Assembly: GCA_947500545.1 (NCBI GenBank)
Contig: CANMSO010000001.1
Coordinates: forward strand, 310,001 to 374,000
DNA length: 64,000 nt
Direction: 5' to 3'
DNA from: an uncultured Aquimarina sp.
GTDB lineage: Bacteria > Bacteroidota > Bacteroidia > Flavobacteriales > Flavobacteriaceae
Shown here: piece after piece, positions 26,351-36,391 of the stretch
How the letters are laid out: the number at the start of each line of letters is the position of its first letter
Numbering within the stretch: position 1 is the first letter of the stretch
Position numbers and translations under genes: made by a program
Notes under the pieces: model-generated
Seen by the model: the letters and a program-made list of their open reading frames with translations, nothing else
The model's database searches: none
Told to the model about the DNA's origin: nothing

Positions 26351-29191
26351 TTAATTTAAAACGCCCAGTTCTTTCTTTAAAAACTTGGCTGTATAACTTT
26401 TTTTATCTTTTATAATTTCTTCAGGGGTTCCTTTTGCAACAATAGCTCCTCCATTTTTCCCACCCTCGTAACCTATGTCTATAATATAATCTGCCATTTT
26501 AATTACATCCAAATTATGTTCAATAATCAAAACAGTATTGCCTTTATCTACTAACTTATTCAAAACATCCATTAGAACACGTATGTCTTCAAAATGCAGT
26601 CCCGTTGTTGGTTCATCAAGAATATAGAATGTATTTCCTGTGTCTCTTTTGGACAATTCTGTCGCTAGTTTAATGCGCTGTGCTTCACCTCCGGAAAGAG
26701 TTGTTGACTGCTGCCCCAATGTAATATATCCTAAGCCTACGTTTTGGATAGTTTTTAATTTTCGTGAGATCTTTGGAATTTGCTCAAAGAAATGACAAGC
26801 TTCATTTATGGTCATTTCTAGTACATCAGAGATTGATTTCCCTTTATATCTAATTTCCAGAGTTTCTCTATTGAATCGCTTTCCTTGACATGTTTCACAT
26901 TCTACATACACATCAGGTAAGAAATTCATTTCAATAACTCTTAAACCACCACCTTTACAAGTTTCGCACCTTCCTCCTGTAACGTTAAAGCTAAATCGAC
27001 CGGGTTTATACCCTCTAATCATTGCCTCGGGTGTTTTTGCAAATAAACTGCGTATCTCAGAAAACACACCTGTATAAGTCGCGGGATTAGATCGTGGTGT
27101 ACGACCAATAGGTGATTGATTTATATCGATTACCTTGTCTGAATGTTCAAGTCCTTTAATACTTTTATACGGCATTGGTTTTCTTACGCCATTAAAATAG
27201 TATGCATTCAAGATAGGGTATAGTGTTTCATTAATTAGTGTAGATTTTCCACTTCCGGAAACTCCTGTAACGGCGATCATTTTTCCTAATGGGATATCTA
27301 TCGAAACATTTTTTAGGTTATTACCCGTGGCTCCTTTTAAGGAAATTGTTTTTCCGTTACCTTTTCTACGTTTTTTTGGGACCTCAATTTGTTTTTTTCC
27401 ACTTAGATAATCTGCAGTAAGTGTGTCATGTTGTTTTAAATCGAACGGAGTACCTTCACTAATAATTTCACCACCATGTTTTCCGGCTAGAGGGCCAATA
27501 TCGATTACATGATCTGCGCGCTCTATCATGTCTTTATCATGCTCTACAACGATTACAGAATTACCAATATCTCTTAATTGAATAAGTGAATTGATAAGCT
27601 TTTCATTGTCTCTTTGATGTAAACCAATACTAGGTTCATCTAAAATATATAAAACCCCAACTAACTGAGAACCGATCTGGGTTGCTAATCGTATACGCTG
27701 TGCTTCGCCACCAGAGAGTGATTTACTACTTCGATTCAGTGAAAGATAGGTTAGTCCAACATCTATCAAGAACTGAAGTCTTGTATTAATTTCTTTTAAA
27801 ATCTCACCAGAAATTTTAATTTGTTTTTCACTTAATTTATTTGGAAGTTCCTTAAACCAATCTGTAAGCTCAATGATATCCATTGAAGCCAATTCAGCAA
27901 TATTTTTTTTGTTAACTTTAAAATATAGAGATTCTTTACGCAATCTACTACCATTGCATTCTGGACATTTTATATTATCCATGAAATCCTTGGCCCATCT
28001 TTTTAAAGAAGTAGAATCGTTATTTTTGTAGGTGTTTTCAATAAATGTCGCAATTCCTTCAAAATCGATTTTATATTCGCGAGTAACTCCTAGAGTTTTA
28101 CTGTTTATATTAAACTTTTCATTACCTCCATAAAGTATTATCTTCATGGCTTCCTCTGGGATCACTTTTATAGGATCACTAAGTTTAAAATCAAAACGTT
28201 GGGCAATAAGTTCTAATTGCTTAAAAATCCAATTACTTTTTTGAGGGCCTTGCGGTGCTAGCCCTCCATTCTTTATCGATTTTGAATCATCCGGAATGAT
28301 CTTCTTTACATTTACTTCATAAAGATTTCCAATACCATTACACTTAGGACAAGCTCCTTTAGGGGAGTTAAAAGAAAAATTATTTGGCTCGGGATTAGGG
28401 TATGAGATTCCGCTGGAAGGACACATTAAACTTCTACTAAAGAAGCGAGCTTCCTGGGATTCTTGTTCAATAACCATTAATACATCTTCACCATGATACA
28501 TAGCGGTATTAATAGTTTCCATAAGGCGTTTAGAGTTTTCCTGATCTTCAGTAACCATAAGCCTGTCGATTACAATCTCAATATCGTGAGTTTTGTAACG
28601 ATCCAGTTTCATGCCTTTGGTAATATCCTTTATTTCTCCATCTGTACGCACTTTTACAAAACCCTGTTTGGCAATTTGTTCAAAGAGTTCACGATAATGT
28701 CCTTTTCTGGAGCGCACAATTGGAGCTAGGATATTTATCCTCTTACCGTTAAAGTCTTTTAGAATAAGGTCTTTGATTTGTTCATCACTATAACTAACCA
28801 TTTTCTCACCAGTATTGTAACTATAAGCATCACTTCCTCTTGAGAATAAGAGTCTAAGAAAATCGTAAATCTCTGTAATTGTACCAACGGTACTGCGTGG
28901 ACTTTTACTGGTTGTTTTTTGCTCGATTGCTATAACAGGTGAGAGGCCATCAATTTTATCTACATCCGGACGCTCTAATCCTCCTAAAAACTGACGGGCA
29001 TAGGCTGAAAATGTCTCAATATACCGTCGTTGTCCTTCGGCATATATGGTGTCAAAAGCCAACGATGACTTACCAGAGCCCGATAAACCGGTAATTACTA
29101 CAAGCTTTTCGCGTGGTATAATTACATCTATATTTTTTAAGTTGTGAACCCGTGCCCCTAAAACCTTTATATTTTCTTCTGATACGATCAT
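26351..29191 (-). CDS. uvrA: Excinuclease ABC subunit A
   Basis: 946 residues, full length. UvrA recognises bulky DNA lesions as a dimer with UvrB in nucleotide excision repair. Two ABC ATPase halves are visible: Walker [15 protein letters not shown] (about 34-47) and [14 protein letters not shown] (about 642-655). Both ABC signatures [12 protein letters not shown] and [12 protein letters not shown] are present, as are the zinc modules [16 protein letters not shown] and CETCKGGG. The gene has a -7 box just upstream and is followed closely by the LOG gene. Confidence 0.99.
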   Translation of the reverse strand: MIVSEENIKVLGARVHNLKNIDVIIPREKLVVITGLSGSGKSSLAFDTIYAEGQRRYIETFSAYARQFLGGLERPDVDKIDGLSPVIAIEQKTTSKSPRSTVGTITEIYDFLRLLFSRGSDAYSYNTGEKMVSYSDEQIKDLILKDFNGKRINILAPIVRSRKGHYRELFEQIAKQGFVKVRTDGEIKDITKGMKLDRYKTHDIEIVIDRLMVTEDQENSKRLMETINTAMYHGEDVLMVIEQESQEARFFSRSLMCPSSGISYPNPEPNNFSFNSPKGACPKCNGIGNLYEVNVKKIIPDDSKSIKNGGLAPQGPQKSNWIFKQLELIAQRFDFKLSDPIKVIPEEAMKIILYGGNEKFNINSKTLGVTREYKIDFEGIATFIENTYKNNDSTSLKRWAKDFMDNIKCPECNGSRLRKESLYFKVNKKNIAELASMDIIELTDWFKELPNKLSEKQIKISGEILKEINTRLQFLIDVGLTYLSLNRSSKSLSGGEAQRIRLATQIGSQLVGVLYILDEPSIGLHQRDNEKLINSLIQLRDIGNSVIVVEHDKDMIERADHVIDIGPLAGKHGGEIISEGTPFDLKQHDTLTADYLSGKKQIEVPKKRRKGNGKTISLKGATGNNLKNVSIDIPLGKMIAVTGVSGSGKSTLINETLYPILNAYYFNGVRKPMPYKSIKGLEHSDKVIDINQSPIGRTPRSNPATYTGVFSEIRSLFAKTPEAMIRGYKPGRFSFNVTGGRCETCKGGGLRVIEMNFLPDVYVECETCQGKRFNRETLEIRYKGKSISDVLEMTINEACHFFEQIPKISRKLKTIQNVGLGYITLGQQSTTLSGGEAQRIKLATELSKRDTGNTFYILDEPTTGLHFEDIRVLMDVLNKLVDKGNTVLIIEHNLDVIKMADYIIDIGYEGGKNGGAIVAKGTPEEIIKDKKSYTAKFLKKELGVLN

Positions 29192-29210
29192 AAAATTTTA
29201 ACCAAGATTG

Positions 29211-29218
29211 CAAATGTA
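29211..29218 (-). promoter_or_regulatory. Putative -7 box for uvrA
   Basis: On the minus strand TACATTTG matches TAnnTTTG, about 19 bases before the uvrA start codon. I found no LexA/SOS-type dyad near it and no clear -33 element. Confidence 0.5.
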
Positions 29219-29295
29219 GTTATTTGATCGGGTTTTGTAAAATAGGTTTAGTTTCTGTTTTGTTAAATAGTACTGGAGGGAAATTATAAATTGAT

Positions 29296-30006
29296 TTATT
29301 CTTTCCAAGCTTTTAAGTTTGAGATAGGAATTCCAAATCCTAAAAGTTTATGTTGCTGAGACAGATAAGCTCCGCTTTTGGTTGTTGTCCACTCTTCCCA
29401 TGTGGCTTCAATTCCGCCAATAGGAATTATAGATACCCACATCTTATAACTGATAGGGAGGTAGTTCTTGTCAACTTTCCATAAGTAAGAATCCCCTGGG
29501 GTTGTTCCTCCTGAGTTATATTTAACCAATAATCCTTTGGAGCCATCTTCTAATGTAACTAATTCTCTTGTGGTGCCTTTATCAAATAATTTATGAGGTG
29601 CTACAATCCAAAAAGAATCGTTATTAAAATATGAAAGTGCGGTTTCTAGGAGTTTCTCTCTTTCTTCAGTAGTGACATTATTGTTTTTTACATTACTTTT
29701 TTCTGGGTTTTTAAGATTCAAAATCACAATGTTATTTTCCCATTTCACTTCAACTGTACCTTGCTTTTTGTTCCAGATATAATGATTCTTATTTCTAAAG
29801 GTCCATTGTAAATAATCTGTATCTAGATAATCATCATGTTTAACGGCATCTTGTATTTTTAATGCAAAATTATCTGCTTGCTGGCCTGTTTCTCCTTTAG
29901 GAAGTTTTTCGTTTAGAGAAAAATATAGAGTTGCAATAGCTATAATAATTAGTGCAAGTATGCTTAACACAAGAATTTTGAGAAGCTTAAAGAGTTTTTT
30001 TTTCAA
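29296..30006 (-). CDS. Membrane-anchored protein of unknown function
   Basis: 236 residues. A basic start and one long hydrophobic segment (LLKILVLSILALIIIAIATL, about 8-30) act as an uncleaved signal anchor. The rest (31-236) is an extracytoplasmic beta-rich domain with many aromatic residues (YLQWTFRNKNHYIWNK, WKVDKNYLPISYKMW). I see no catalytic motif and no recognised family. It starts 51 bases after aroB on the same strand and may be in its transcript. The repeated Trp/Tyr patches hint at lipid or ligand binding, which is speculation. Confidence 0.72.
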   Translation of the reverse strand: MKKKLFKLLKILVLSILALIIIAIATLYFSLNEKLPKGETGQQADNFALKIQDAVKHDDYLDTDYLQWTFRNKNHYIWNKKQGTVEVKWENNIVILNLKNPEKSNVKNNNVTTEEREKLLETALSYFNNDSFWIVAPHKLFDKGTTRELVTLEDGSKGLLVKYNSGGTTPGDSYLWKVDKNYLPISYKMWVSIIPIGGIEATWEEWTTTKSGAYLSQQHKLLGFGIPISNLKAWKE

Positions 30007-30057
30007 GTTGATGTGTTTTTGTGTTGAAATTGAATTTTAAATGTATGAAAAAAAGAA

Positions 30058-31128
30058 TCAAAGCGAAGCGTAATATTCAAAAGACTTCAATATCAATTCA
30101 TCAGGCACAATACAATTGTACTTTGCCTCGCCAATACTATTCAATAACACAAAGTATATGTTTCCATTTTCATTCTTCTTATCGTGAATAAGGAGGTTTG
30201 CGATTTCTTGATAATCAGCAGGATCTATCTCTATTTTCGGGAAGGTAGCTAGGATTACATCATTAATGTGCTGTAAATCACTTGTGGTTAAGGATAGTAA
30301 TTCTGAAGAAATAAAAGCTTCCATGATCATTCCTATTGCAATTGCTTCTCCGTGTAGTAATGTTGGTCTGTCTGGGTGCGTTAGGTAAAATGATTCTATT
30401 GCATGCCCCAATGTGTGTCCAAAATTAAGGTATTTTCTGATGTTTTGCTCTGTAGGGTCTTCAAAAACAATCTTGTTTTTGATTACGACAGAATCGTATA
30501 TCATTTGGTCTAACTCTTCAAAATCTAGTTGTGAAAGGTCACTAATCTTTTCCCAATATTCACGATCTTGTATGAGTCCGTGTTTTAGCATCTCTGCAAA
30601 ACCGCTACACATTTGGTTGACAGGTAGAGTTCCTAAAAACTCACTATCTACTAAAACCATTTCAGACTCACTAATAACACCAACCATGTTTTTTAAGTTT
30701 CCAAGATCTACACCAGTTTTCCCGCCTACAGATGCGTCAACCATCGCTAATAAAGAAGTTGGAACATTGATATAGGTAATGCCTCTTTTGTATGTACAAG
30801 CTATAAACCCTCCCAGATCTGTAACTACACCACCGCCAAGATTAATCATAAGGCTTTTTCGGTCAAATCCAAGTTCAGAAAGAGCATTCCAGATACCACT
30901 ACAGGTTTCAATGTTTTTATGGATTTCGCCAGGCTCTATTTCTATGACCTCGATATCATGCTCTCCTTCAATCTTACTCATAAATAGAGATAAACAATAC
31001 TCATGCGTGTTGCTATCAGTAAGAACACATATTTTTGAGTGATTTGCTTTTTGCAGATATGTGTTAAGGGCAGTATAGCATTCCTGACCAAAATATACGG
31101 TTGAATCTTTTGAAACTATGGGCTTCAT
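30058..31128 (-). CDS. aroB: 3-dehydroquinate synthase
   Basis: 356 residues. It converts DAHP to 3-dehydroquinate with NAD+ and a divalent metal, the second step of the shikimate pathway and so upstream of chorismate and menaquinone. Motifs are GGGVVTDLGGFIACTYKRG, VDASVGGKTGVDLGNLKN and the metal-binding segment NFGHTLGHAIE with HGEAIAIGM. Length is normal. It is divergent from the proline dehydrogenase gene. Confidence 0.97.
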   Translation of the reverse strand: MKPIVSKDSTVYFGQECYTALNTYLQKANHSKICVLTDSNTHEYCLSLFMSKIEGEHDIEVIEIEPGEIHKNIETCSGIWNALSELGFDRKSLMINLGGGVVTDLGGFIACTYKRGITYINVPTSLLAMVDASVGGKTGVDLGNLKNMVGVISESEMVLVDSEFLGTLPVNQMCSGFAEMLKHGLIQDREYWEKISDLSQLDFEELDQMIYDSVVIKNKIVFEDPTEQNIRKYLNFGHTLGHAIESFYLTHPDRPTLLHGEAIAIGMIMEAFISSELLSLTTSDLQHINDVILATFPKIEIDPADYQEIANLLIHDKKNENGNIYFVLLNSIGEAKYNCIVPDELILKSFEYYASL

Positions 31129-31191
31129 ATAGTATTGAATTATGAGGAGCGAAATTAAGCAGAATTTAGATTAAAATAAACTCGCAAGTTC

Positions 31192-31199
31192 TATATTTG
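31192..31199 (+). promoter_or_regulatory. Putative -7 box for the proline dehydrogenase gene
   Basis: TATATTTG matches TAnnTTTG. The implied leader is about 90 bases, longer than for most genes here. No good -33 element. Confidence 0.45.
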
Positions 31200-31294
31200 C
31201 AGATATCGTAAAATAAATAGTAAGTATAGATAGAAATCTTTCATATTTCTATAAAATTATCTTCATAATTGAAGATTCTTAAAATTAATTTTTG

Positions 31295-32467
31295 ATGGGG
31301 GAAAATAATTTATTTGATAATACAGAAACAGCATTTGCTCTTAAGAGTGATTCTGAGTTAGAAAGAGCATACTTTTTGTTTAAAATGATTTCTAAAGAAC
31401 CATTGGTTAGAATAGGTACAGCAGTCACTAATTTTGCTATAAAAGCTCATCTCCCGGTACAAGGGTTAATAAGAGCTACAGTATTTGATCATTTTTGTGG
31501 AGGGGTTAGTGAAGAGGATTGCCTGCCAGTGGTTGACAAGATGTATGCAAAAAAAGTATGTTCTGTTTTAGATTATTCTGTAGAAGGAAAGGAAGAAGAG
31601 GCGCAATTTGATGCTGTATTAGAAAAGACTATGAAGCTTCTTGAATTTTCGGATCAAAAAGACGCGATGCCTTTTGGGGTTTTTAAACCTACGGGATTTG
31701 GACGGTTTTTAGTTTGGCAAAAGAAAACAGAAGGAATTGCTCTAACTCCCGAAGAACAAAAAGAATGGGAACGTATAGAAGAACGTTTTGATCTGGTATG
31801 CCAAAAAGCATATGATTGTGATGTGGCTTTATTAATAGATGGAGAAGAAAGCTGGATGCAGGATGCTGCTGATGATTTAGTGGCCAAGATGATGCGTAAA
31901 TACAACAAAGAAAAGGCTATTGTTTATAATACATTGCAGCTTTATAGACATGATCGTTTGGATTACCTGCAACGTCTTCATGAAGAATCAAAAGTTTACG
32001 GTTTTAAAATAGGAATAAAGATCGTACGTGGAGCTTATATGGAAAAAGAGAATGAACGAGCCCAAGAAAAGGGGTATCCTACACCGATATGCAAAGATAA
32101 AAAACATACAGACCAGAACTTTGATAAGACTATGAAATATATTCTGGAAAATATAAAAGACATTTCCGTTTTTGTAGGAACTCATAATGAAGATAGTAGT
32201 TACCTTGCTATGAAATTGATGAATGAGCTTAACATAGAAAAAAATGATCCAAGAGTTTGGTTTGGGCAATTGTATGGTATGAGCGATCACATTAGTTTTA
32301 ATCAGGCAGCTCTAGGGTATAATGTGGCAAAATATTTGCCTTTTGGCCCAGTGCGAGATGTGATGCCGTATTTAATACGAAGAGCCGAAGAGAATACGTC
32401 AGTAGCTGGTCAAACCAGTAGAGAATTGAATTTATTGTCTCAGGAAAAGAAAAGGAGAAAGTTATAA
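31295..32467 (+). CDS. Proline dehydrogenase family protein
   Basis: 390 residues from the ATG at 31295 (a TTG at 31292 precedes it). It is a flavin-dependent TIM barrel that oxidises proline to pyrroline-5-carboxylate. Motifs include FGVFKPTGFGRFLVWQ, LLIDGEESWMQDAADDL, YNTLQLYRHDRLDYL, KIVRGAYMEKENERA, FVGTHNEDSSYLAMKL, WFGQLYGMSDHISFNQ, and the terminal RRAEENTSVAGQTSREL with the conserved Arg pair for the proline carboxylate. There is no fused P5C dehydrogenase domain, so that enzyme must be encoded elsewhere. The VOC gene starts directly after its stop codon. Confidence 0.94.
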   Translation: MGENNLFDNTETAFALKSDSELERAYFLFKMISKEPLVRIGTAVTNFAIKAHLPVQGLIRATVFDHFCGGVSEEDCLPVVDKMYAKKVCSVLDYSVEGKEEEAQFDAVLEKTMKLLEFSDQKDAMPFGVFKPTGFGRFLVWQKKTEGIALTPEEQKEWERIEERFDLVCQKAYDCDVALLIDGEESWMQDAADDLVAKMMRKYNKEKAIVYNTLQLYRHDRLDYLQRLHEESKVYGFKIGIKIVRGAYMEKENERAQEKGYPTPICKDKKHTDQNFDKTMKYILENIKDISVFVGTHNEDSSYLAMKLMNELNIEKNDPRVWFGQLYGMSDHISFNQAALGYNVAKYLPFGPVRDVMPYLIRRAEENTSVAGQTSRELNLLSQEKKRRKL

Positions 32468-32845
32468 ATGAATCTCAATCAAGTCACCGTACCTTCTGTA
32501 GATGTAAAAAGAGCTATTTCTTTTTATGAGAAATTAGGGCTACAATTAATAGTAAAAGCCTTACCTCATTATGCTCGGTTTGAATGTATAAAGGGAGATG
32601 CTACTTTTTCTATTCATCAAGTGGAAGAATTACCTAAAGGCGACGGTGTATATGTTTATTTTGAAACAGAACGATTAGATCAAGAAGTAGAACGTCTAAT
32701 TGCTGAAGGAATTGAATTTGATCAACTACCAAAAGATCAAACATGGCTTTGGAGAGAGGCTAGACTCAAAGACCCAGACGAGAATCAAATCATATTGTAT
32801 TTTGCAGGGGATAATAGAAGGAATCCACCATGGAGGATTAAATAA
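32468..32845 (+). CDS. VOC superfamily (glyoxalase/bleomycin-resistance-like) protein
   Basis: 125 residues with the two beta-alpha-beta-beta-beta modules of the vicinal oxygen chelate fold: PSVDVKRAISFYEKLGL at the start and WREARLKDPDENQIILYFAG near the end. DPDEN is the usual metal-ligand segment (Asp/Glu). Such proteins bind metals and act on diverse substrates. Its ATG directly abuts the proline dehydrogenase stop codon, so the two are translationally linked. The substrate is unknown. Confidence 0.88.
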   Translation: MNLNQVTVPSVDVKRAISFYEKLGLQLIVKALPHYARFECIKGDATFSIHQVEELPKGDGVYVYFETERLDQEVERLIAEGIEFDQLPKDQTWLWREARLKDPDENQIILYFAGDNRRNPPWRIK

Positions 32846-32865
32846 TCATCATAAAGATCCCATTC

Positions 32866-33435
32866 ATGAGTAATTCAATCATAGATCATACTTTTAAAAA
32901 TCAGAGCTTTTCTGATCAGAAATTACCTGCAAAAGAATATGATAATTGTATATTTTTGAGTTGTGACTTTTCAAATACAGATATGTCTGTTGTTACATTT
33001 TTAGAATGTAGATTCGAGAATTGCAACTTTGGTTCTGTAATGATGAAAGAAACTTCGTTTCAAGAAGTTGTTTTTTTAGAGTGTAAAATGCTAGGCATAG
33101 ATTTTAGTGCATGCAACGATTTTATGTTTTCTGTAGAATTTGATCATTGTAATATGAATTATGCTTCTTTTCAAGGTTCTGCTGTAAAGAATACAATGTT
33201 TAAAAGCTGCAGCCTTAAAGAAGTAGATTTTATAGATACAAACCTTACCGGATCAGTATTTAATGATTGTGATTTGTCTAAAGCTATTTTTGAAAACACA
33301 ATTGCAGAAAAAGTTGATTTTAGGACTGCAAAGAATTTTACTATTGATCCTGAGTTGAATAAACTTAAAAAAGCTAAGTTTAGTAAATCTGGGGTGTTAG
33401 GTATTTTGGCTAAATATGATTTGATTATAGAGTAA
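32866..33435 (+). CDS. Pentapeptide repeat protein (Qnr-like)
   Basis: 189 residues made almost wholly of pentapeptide repeats of the A(D/N)LxF type, seen as C-x-F and N-x-x-F steps (NCIFLSCDFSNTDM, CRFENCNFGSVMM, SCSLKEVDFIDTNLTGSVFN). They should form a right-handed quadrilateral beta-helix. The last 30 residues are helical (LNKLKKAKFSKSGVLGILAK), as in the dimerising tails of DNA-mimic proteins such as Qnr and MfpA. Protection of DNA gyrase is therefore possible but unproven. It is 20 bases after the VOC gene and likely in the same operon. Confidence 0.88.
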   Translation: MSNSIIDHTFKNQSFSDQKLPAKEYDNCIFLSCDFSNTDMSVVTFLECRFENCNFGSVMMKETSFQEVVFLECKMLGIDFSACNDFMFSVEFDHCNMNYASFQGSAVKNTMFKSCSLKEVDFIDTNLTGSVFNDCDLSKAIFENTIAEKVDFRTAKNFTIDPELNKLKKAKFSKSGVLGILAKYDLIIE

Positions 33436-33514
33436 AGGTTATTAAGGTTTATCCAGACATTAATTGTATTTTATATTTTGTAATATTGGTTTGTTGGTCT
33501 ACAAATAATGTGCT

Positions 33515-34249
33515 ATGAATCTTTATAAGAATCTGAGTAATGTTTATCATGAAATGTATCAAATTCTTTTTGATTACAAGAAAGAATTTAATTTCTACAA
33601 TACAATTTTAAGCAAATTTTCTTCCAAAGAGATTATAGAATATGGTTGTGGTACTGGTAATCTAGCTAAAATGTTTTTAGAATCTGGTTTTGGCTATTTG
33701 GGAGTAGATCTTAATCAAGAAATGTTGGATATCGCTCGTAAAAAAATACCAATCGATAACTTTGTTTTAGGAGATTTGAAAACTTTTGAGTCTGATAAAA
33801 TATTTGATTGTGCTTTGATTACAGGAAGGACAATTAGTTATTTGCGAACTAATAACGATGTGATTGCAAGCTTTAAATGTATAGCTAGAAATGTAAAAGA
33901 TGGTGGGATTCTAATATTTGATGCTATAGACGCGGCTATAATGTTTGATGATTTTGATGAGAGTGAAAAAGAAATCATTATAGGAAACTATAAAAGGGTA
34001 AGTACCTCAAAACCAAATCTGGAAACCGGTTGGACTTGGGACTGGAATTCGGAATACTATATAAAAAAAGAAGATGAATATGAATTTATAGGAAATGACC
34101 ACACTGTGGTAAGGGCTTTCAATAAAGACGAGATTGAACTTTTTTTACGAATGTGTGATTTTGATTTATTGGAGGTTGCGAAAAAGGAAGCATATATGTG
34201 GCAAGATCAATACTTCGTGGCAAGGAAAAGAAAGCTATTAGAATATTAA
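33515..34249 (+). CDS. Class I SAM-dependent methyltransferase
   Basis: 244 residues. The SAM-binding motif I is EYGCGTGNLAKMFLESGFGY, followed by motif II VDLNQEMLDIARKKI and post-II LITGRTISYL. The C-terminal half is a substrate domain with a Trp-rich segment (GWTWDWNSEY). The substrate is unknown. It ends with a 4-base convergent overlap with the MocR-type regulator. Confidence 0.9.
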   Translation: MNLYKNLSNVYHEMYQILFDYKKEFNFYNTILSKFSSKEIIEYGCGTGNLAKMFLESGFGYLGVDLNQEMLDIARKKIPIDNFVLGDLKTFESDKIFDCALITGRTISYLRTNNDVIASFKCIARNVKDGGILIFDAIDAAIMFDDFDESEKEIIIGNYKRVSTSKPNLETGWTWDWNSEYYIKKEDEYEFIGNDHTVVRAFNKDEIELFLRMCDFDLLEVAKKEAYMWQDQYFVARKRKLLEY

Positions 34250-35733
34250 TGTTTGAAAATTTGCATAACTTTTACTAACCGATCAAGTATCTCATGAATC
34301 TCCTCTTCATTTATAGAGGCAAATCCTAAACGTATTCCATTATGACCTGAGTTATCATTATCATACCGACGCCATTCGGGATTGAGTTCAAGATGTAGTT
34401 TTTGAGCTTCAGAATAAATGTCATCCCAGTTGTATTGCTTATGAAGCTTTACCCAAACTGCCATTCCGCCCTTTGGAATTTCAAAATCAAAATAATCGCC
34501 TAATTTTTCTTTGAGTAAAGAACAAAATAAATCCCTTCTGGTTCGATAAATCTTCAACGCTTTATTACAATGTCGCTGTAGATCTCCTGCGGTAATCATT
34601 CTAGCTAATGTTTGTTCCAATATCATATCACCTTGTCTGTCTATAATACGTCTTAACCTGGCGGCTTCATCCACAAAATCTTTAGGTGCGATAAGATATC
34701 CAATGCGCATAGCCGGGGCAATAATTTTTGTAAACCCTCCTATGTAAATTACGTTTCCATTGTAATCATTACTTGCTAAGGGTAGGATAGGGGAATTGCC
34801 ATAATGAAAATCATAATCATAATCATCTTCTATAATTGCAAAATTGTATTCTTGTGCTAATTGTAATAAATGCATACGACGCTCAGCAGAAAGAGTAACT
34901 GTTGTGGGGTGATGATGATGAGAGGTTACATACACGGCACTTATTTCTTTTGCTTTGCAAAGCTTCTCTATTGCAATGGTGTTAAGCCCTTGTTTGTCTA
35001 CAGGCACTTGCTCTATATTTCCACCAGCTTCTGTAAACGTATTGTCTGCGGTCATATAGTTGGTGTTTCCAACAATAACCCTTTTTCTATTTTTGAGTAT
35101 AAGTTGACTTGCAAGGTAAATACCCATTTGACTACCACGGGTAATTAGAATATTATCAGTAGAGACGTTTAACCCTCTGGTCTGATTAAGATAAGTAACT
35201 AGGGCTTTTCTAAGGGTAAGATTCCCATATGTGGAGTCATAGGCTAATAATTTTTTGTGATATGCTTTTTTAGTAATATTACGGTAAGTTCTTGCAATCT
35301 CATCTAAGGGTGCTAGTCGATTATCAGGAACGCCATCATCAATCTTGAGTATGTTTTGGCTGGCTATACTATCTGTTTTTCGTATTAAATGAGAGCGTTT
35401 GGTGAATGAAAACCCACTTTTATGTTTTATTATAACCTGTGATTGATTTTTGTCAAAACGTTGTTTGTTGATAATTGGTAGCGTGTGAGTCACAAAAGTC
35501 CCTTTGGCAGGAAAAGCTTCTATCCAGCCTTGTGAAATAAGTTCATCATATGCCGCGATTACTGTTTTACGATGAATATTTAGATCCTCTGCAAGTTTCC
35601 GAGATCCGGGTAATTTAGATGCAGGGCCTAGTTTTCCTGATTTTATAAATCCAATTACTTGATCACATAATTGTAAATATAGGTTTCGTTTTATTTTGCG
35701 ATCTAAGGTAATATTGTTTTTAAATGGAAACAT
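34246..35733 (-). CDS. MocR/PdxR-type regulator (GntR HTH fused to aminotransferase fold)
   Basis: 495 residues. The N-terminal GntR winged helix spans about 10-75 (KLPGSRKLAEDLNIHRKTVI). A linker follows, then a fold-type I PLP domain (120-490) with ITRGSQMGIYLAS, EDDYDYDFHY (cofactor Asp) and GGFTKIIAPAMRIGY with the PLP-binding Lys. MocR regulators sense PLP or aminated ligands and usually act on divergent genes. The divergent neighbour here is a GNAT gene leading a set that includes a PNPOx-like flavin protein. Two direct repeats lie in the divergent gap. Target metabolism is inferred only. Confidence 0.93.
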   Translation of the reverse strand: MFPFKNNITLDRKIKRNLYLQLCDQVIGFIKSGKLGPASKLPGSRKLAEDLNIHRKTVIAAYDELISQGWIEAFPAKGTFVTHTLPIINKQRFDKNQSQVIIKHKSGFSFTKRSHLIRKTDSIASQNILKIDDGVPDNRLAPLDEIARTYRNITKKAYHKKLLAYDSTYGNLTLRKALVTYLNQTRGLNVSTDNILITRGSQMGIYLASQLILKNRKRVIVGNTNYMTADNTFTEAGGNIEQVPVDKQGLNTIAIEKLCKAKEISAVYVTSHHHHPTTVTLSAERRMHLLQLAQEYNFAIIEDDYDYDFHYGNSPILPLASNDYNGNVIYIGGFTKIIAPAMRIGYLIAPKDFVDEAARLRRIIDRQGDMILEQTLARMITAGDLQRHCNKALKIYRTRRDLFCSLLKEKLGDYFDFEIPKGGMAVWVKLHKQYNWDDIYSEAQKLHLELNPEWRRYDNDNSGHNGIRLGFASINEEEIHEILDRLVKVMQIFKH

Positions 35734-35767
35734 AACTGGACTATTAAATATATTAAAACTGGATTAT
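35734..35767. promoter_or_regulatory. Direct repeats, candidate MocR binding sites
   Basis: AACTGGACTAT at 35734-35744 and AACTGGATTAT at 35757-35767 are identical in 10 of 11 bases and are 23 bp apart, close to two helical turns. The first begins at the base next to the regulator's start codon; the second overlaps the expected -33 region of the divergent GNAT promoter. MocR/GabR proteins commonly bind direct repeats. Confidence 0.6.
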
Positions 35768-35788
35768 CATAACCACCCATAAATCTAG

Positions 35789-35796
35789 TATTTTTG
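35789..35796 (+). promoter_or_regulatory. Putative -7 box for the GNAT gene
   Basis: TATTTTTG matches TAnnTTTG, 44 bases before the ATG. The second MocR-type repeat ends 21 bases upstream, where a -33 element would lie. Confidence 0.5.
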
Positions 35797-35840
35797 GGTA
35801 GAAGATAAAATTTATTTGTTGAGAATATTCTTAGTATTAG

Positions 35841-36359
35841 ATGAAGCATTTAGAAATTATAAATACTAAAATAGCAGATTTAGACTTCATTTATTTTTTG
35901 TTTGAAGAAGCTATAGAGTGCCAGAAACGTAATAATTACCCTGTTTGGAATGGCTATGATAAGGATACTTTGATGAATGATATAAAGAATGAATTTCAAT
36001 TCAAAATTGTAATCGATAATCAAATAGCATGCATTTTTAGCATTTGTTATTCGGATCGAATAATATGGAAAGAAAGAGATGAGGAAGATGCGGTTTATTT
36101 ACATAGAGTTGTTGTAAATCCTAAATTTAAAGGCCGAAAATTGTTTGGCGAGATTTTAAAGTGGGTACAGAACCTAGCTCATAAGAAGGGGTTGCATAGT
36201 ATACGAATGGATACTTGGGCGGATAACCCAGTAATTATTAAGTATTACCAAGGGTTTGATTTTGAAATAGTGGATTACTATACGACACCAAGCAGCCAAG
36301 AACTGCCAATCCCACAGAGAAACAATTATGTAGTACTGCTTCAGTATAGGCTGTACTAA
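35841..36359 (+). CDS. GNAT family N-acetyltransferase
   Basis: 172 residues. The acetyl-CoA site is in VYLHRVVVNPKFKGRKLFGE (Q/RxxGxG/A-type loop, here KFKGRKLFG), followed by a helix (ILKWVQNLAHKKGLHSIRMD) and the GNAT finish (ADNPVIIKYYQGFDFEIV). The acceptor is unknown. It is the first gene divergent from the MocR regulator, with the PNPOx-like gene 32 bases later, so it is a probable member of the regulated set. Confidence 0.88.
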   Translation: MKHLEIINTKIADLDFIYFLFEEAIECQKRNNYPVWNGYDKDTLMNDIKNEFQFKIVIDNQIACIFSICYSDRIIWKERDEEDAVYLHRVVVNPKFKGRKLFGEILKWVQNLAHKKGLHSIRMDTWADNPVIIKYYQGFDFEIVDYYTTPSSQELPIPQRNNYVVLLQYRLY

Positions 36360-36391
36360 TGTGTAAAAAGTAATAATCAAAATAATAGTAT

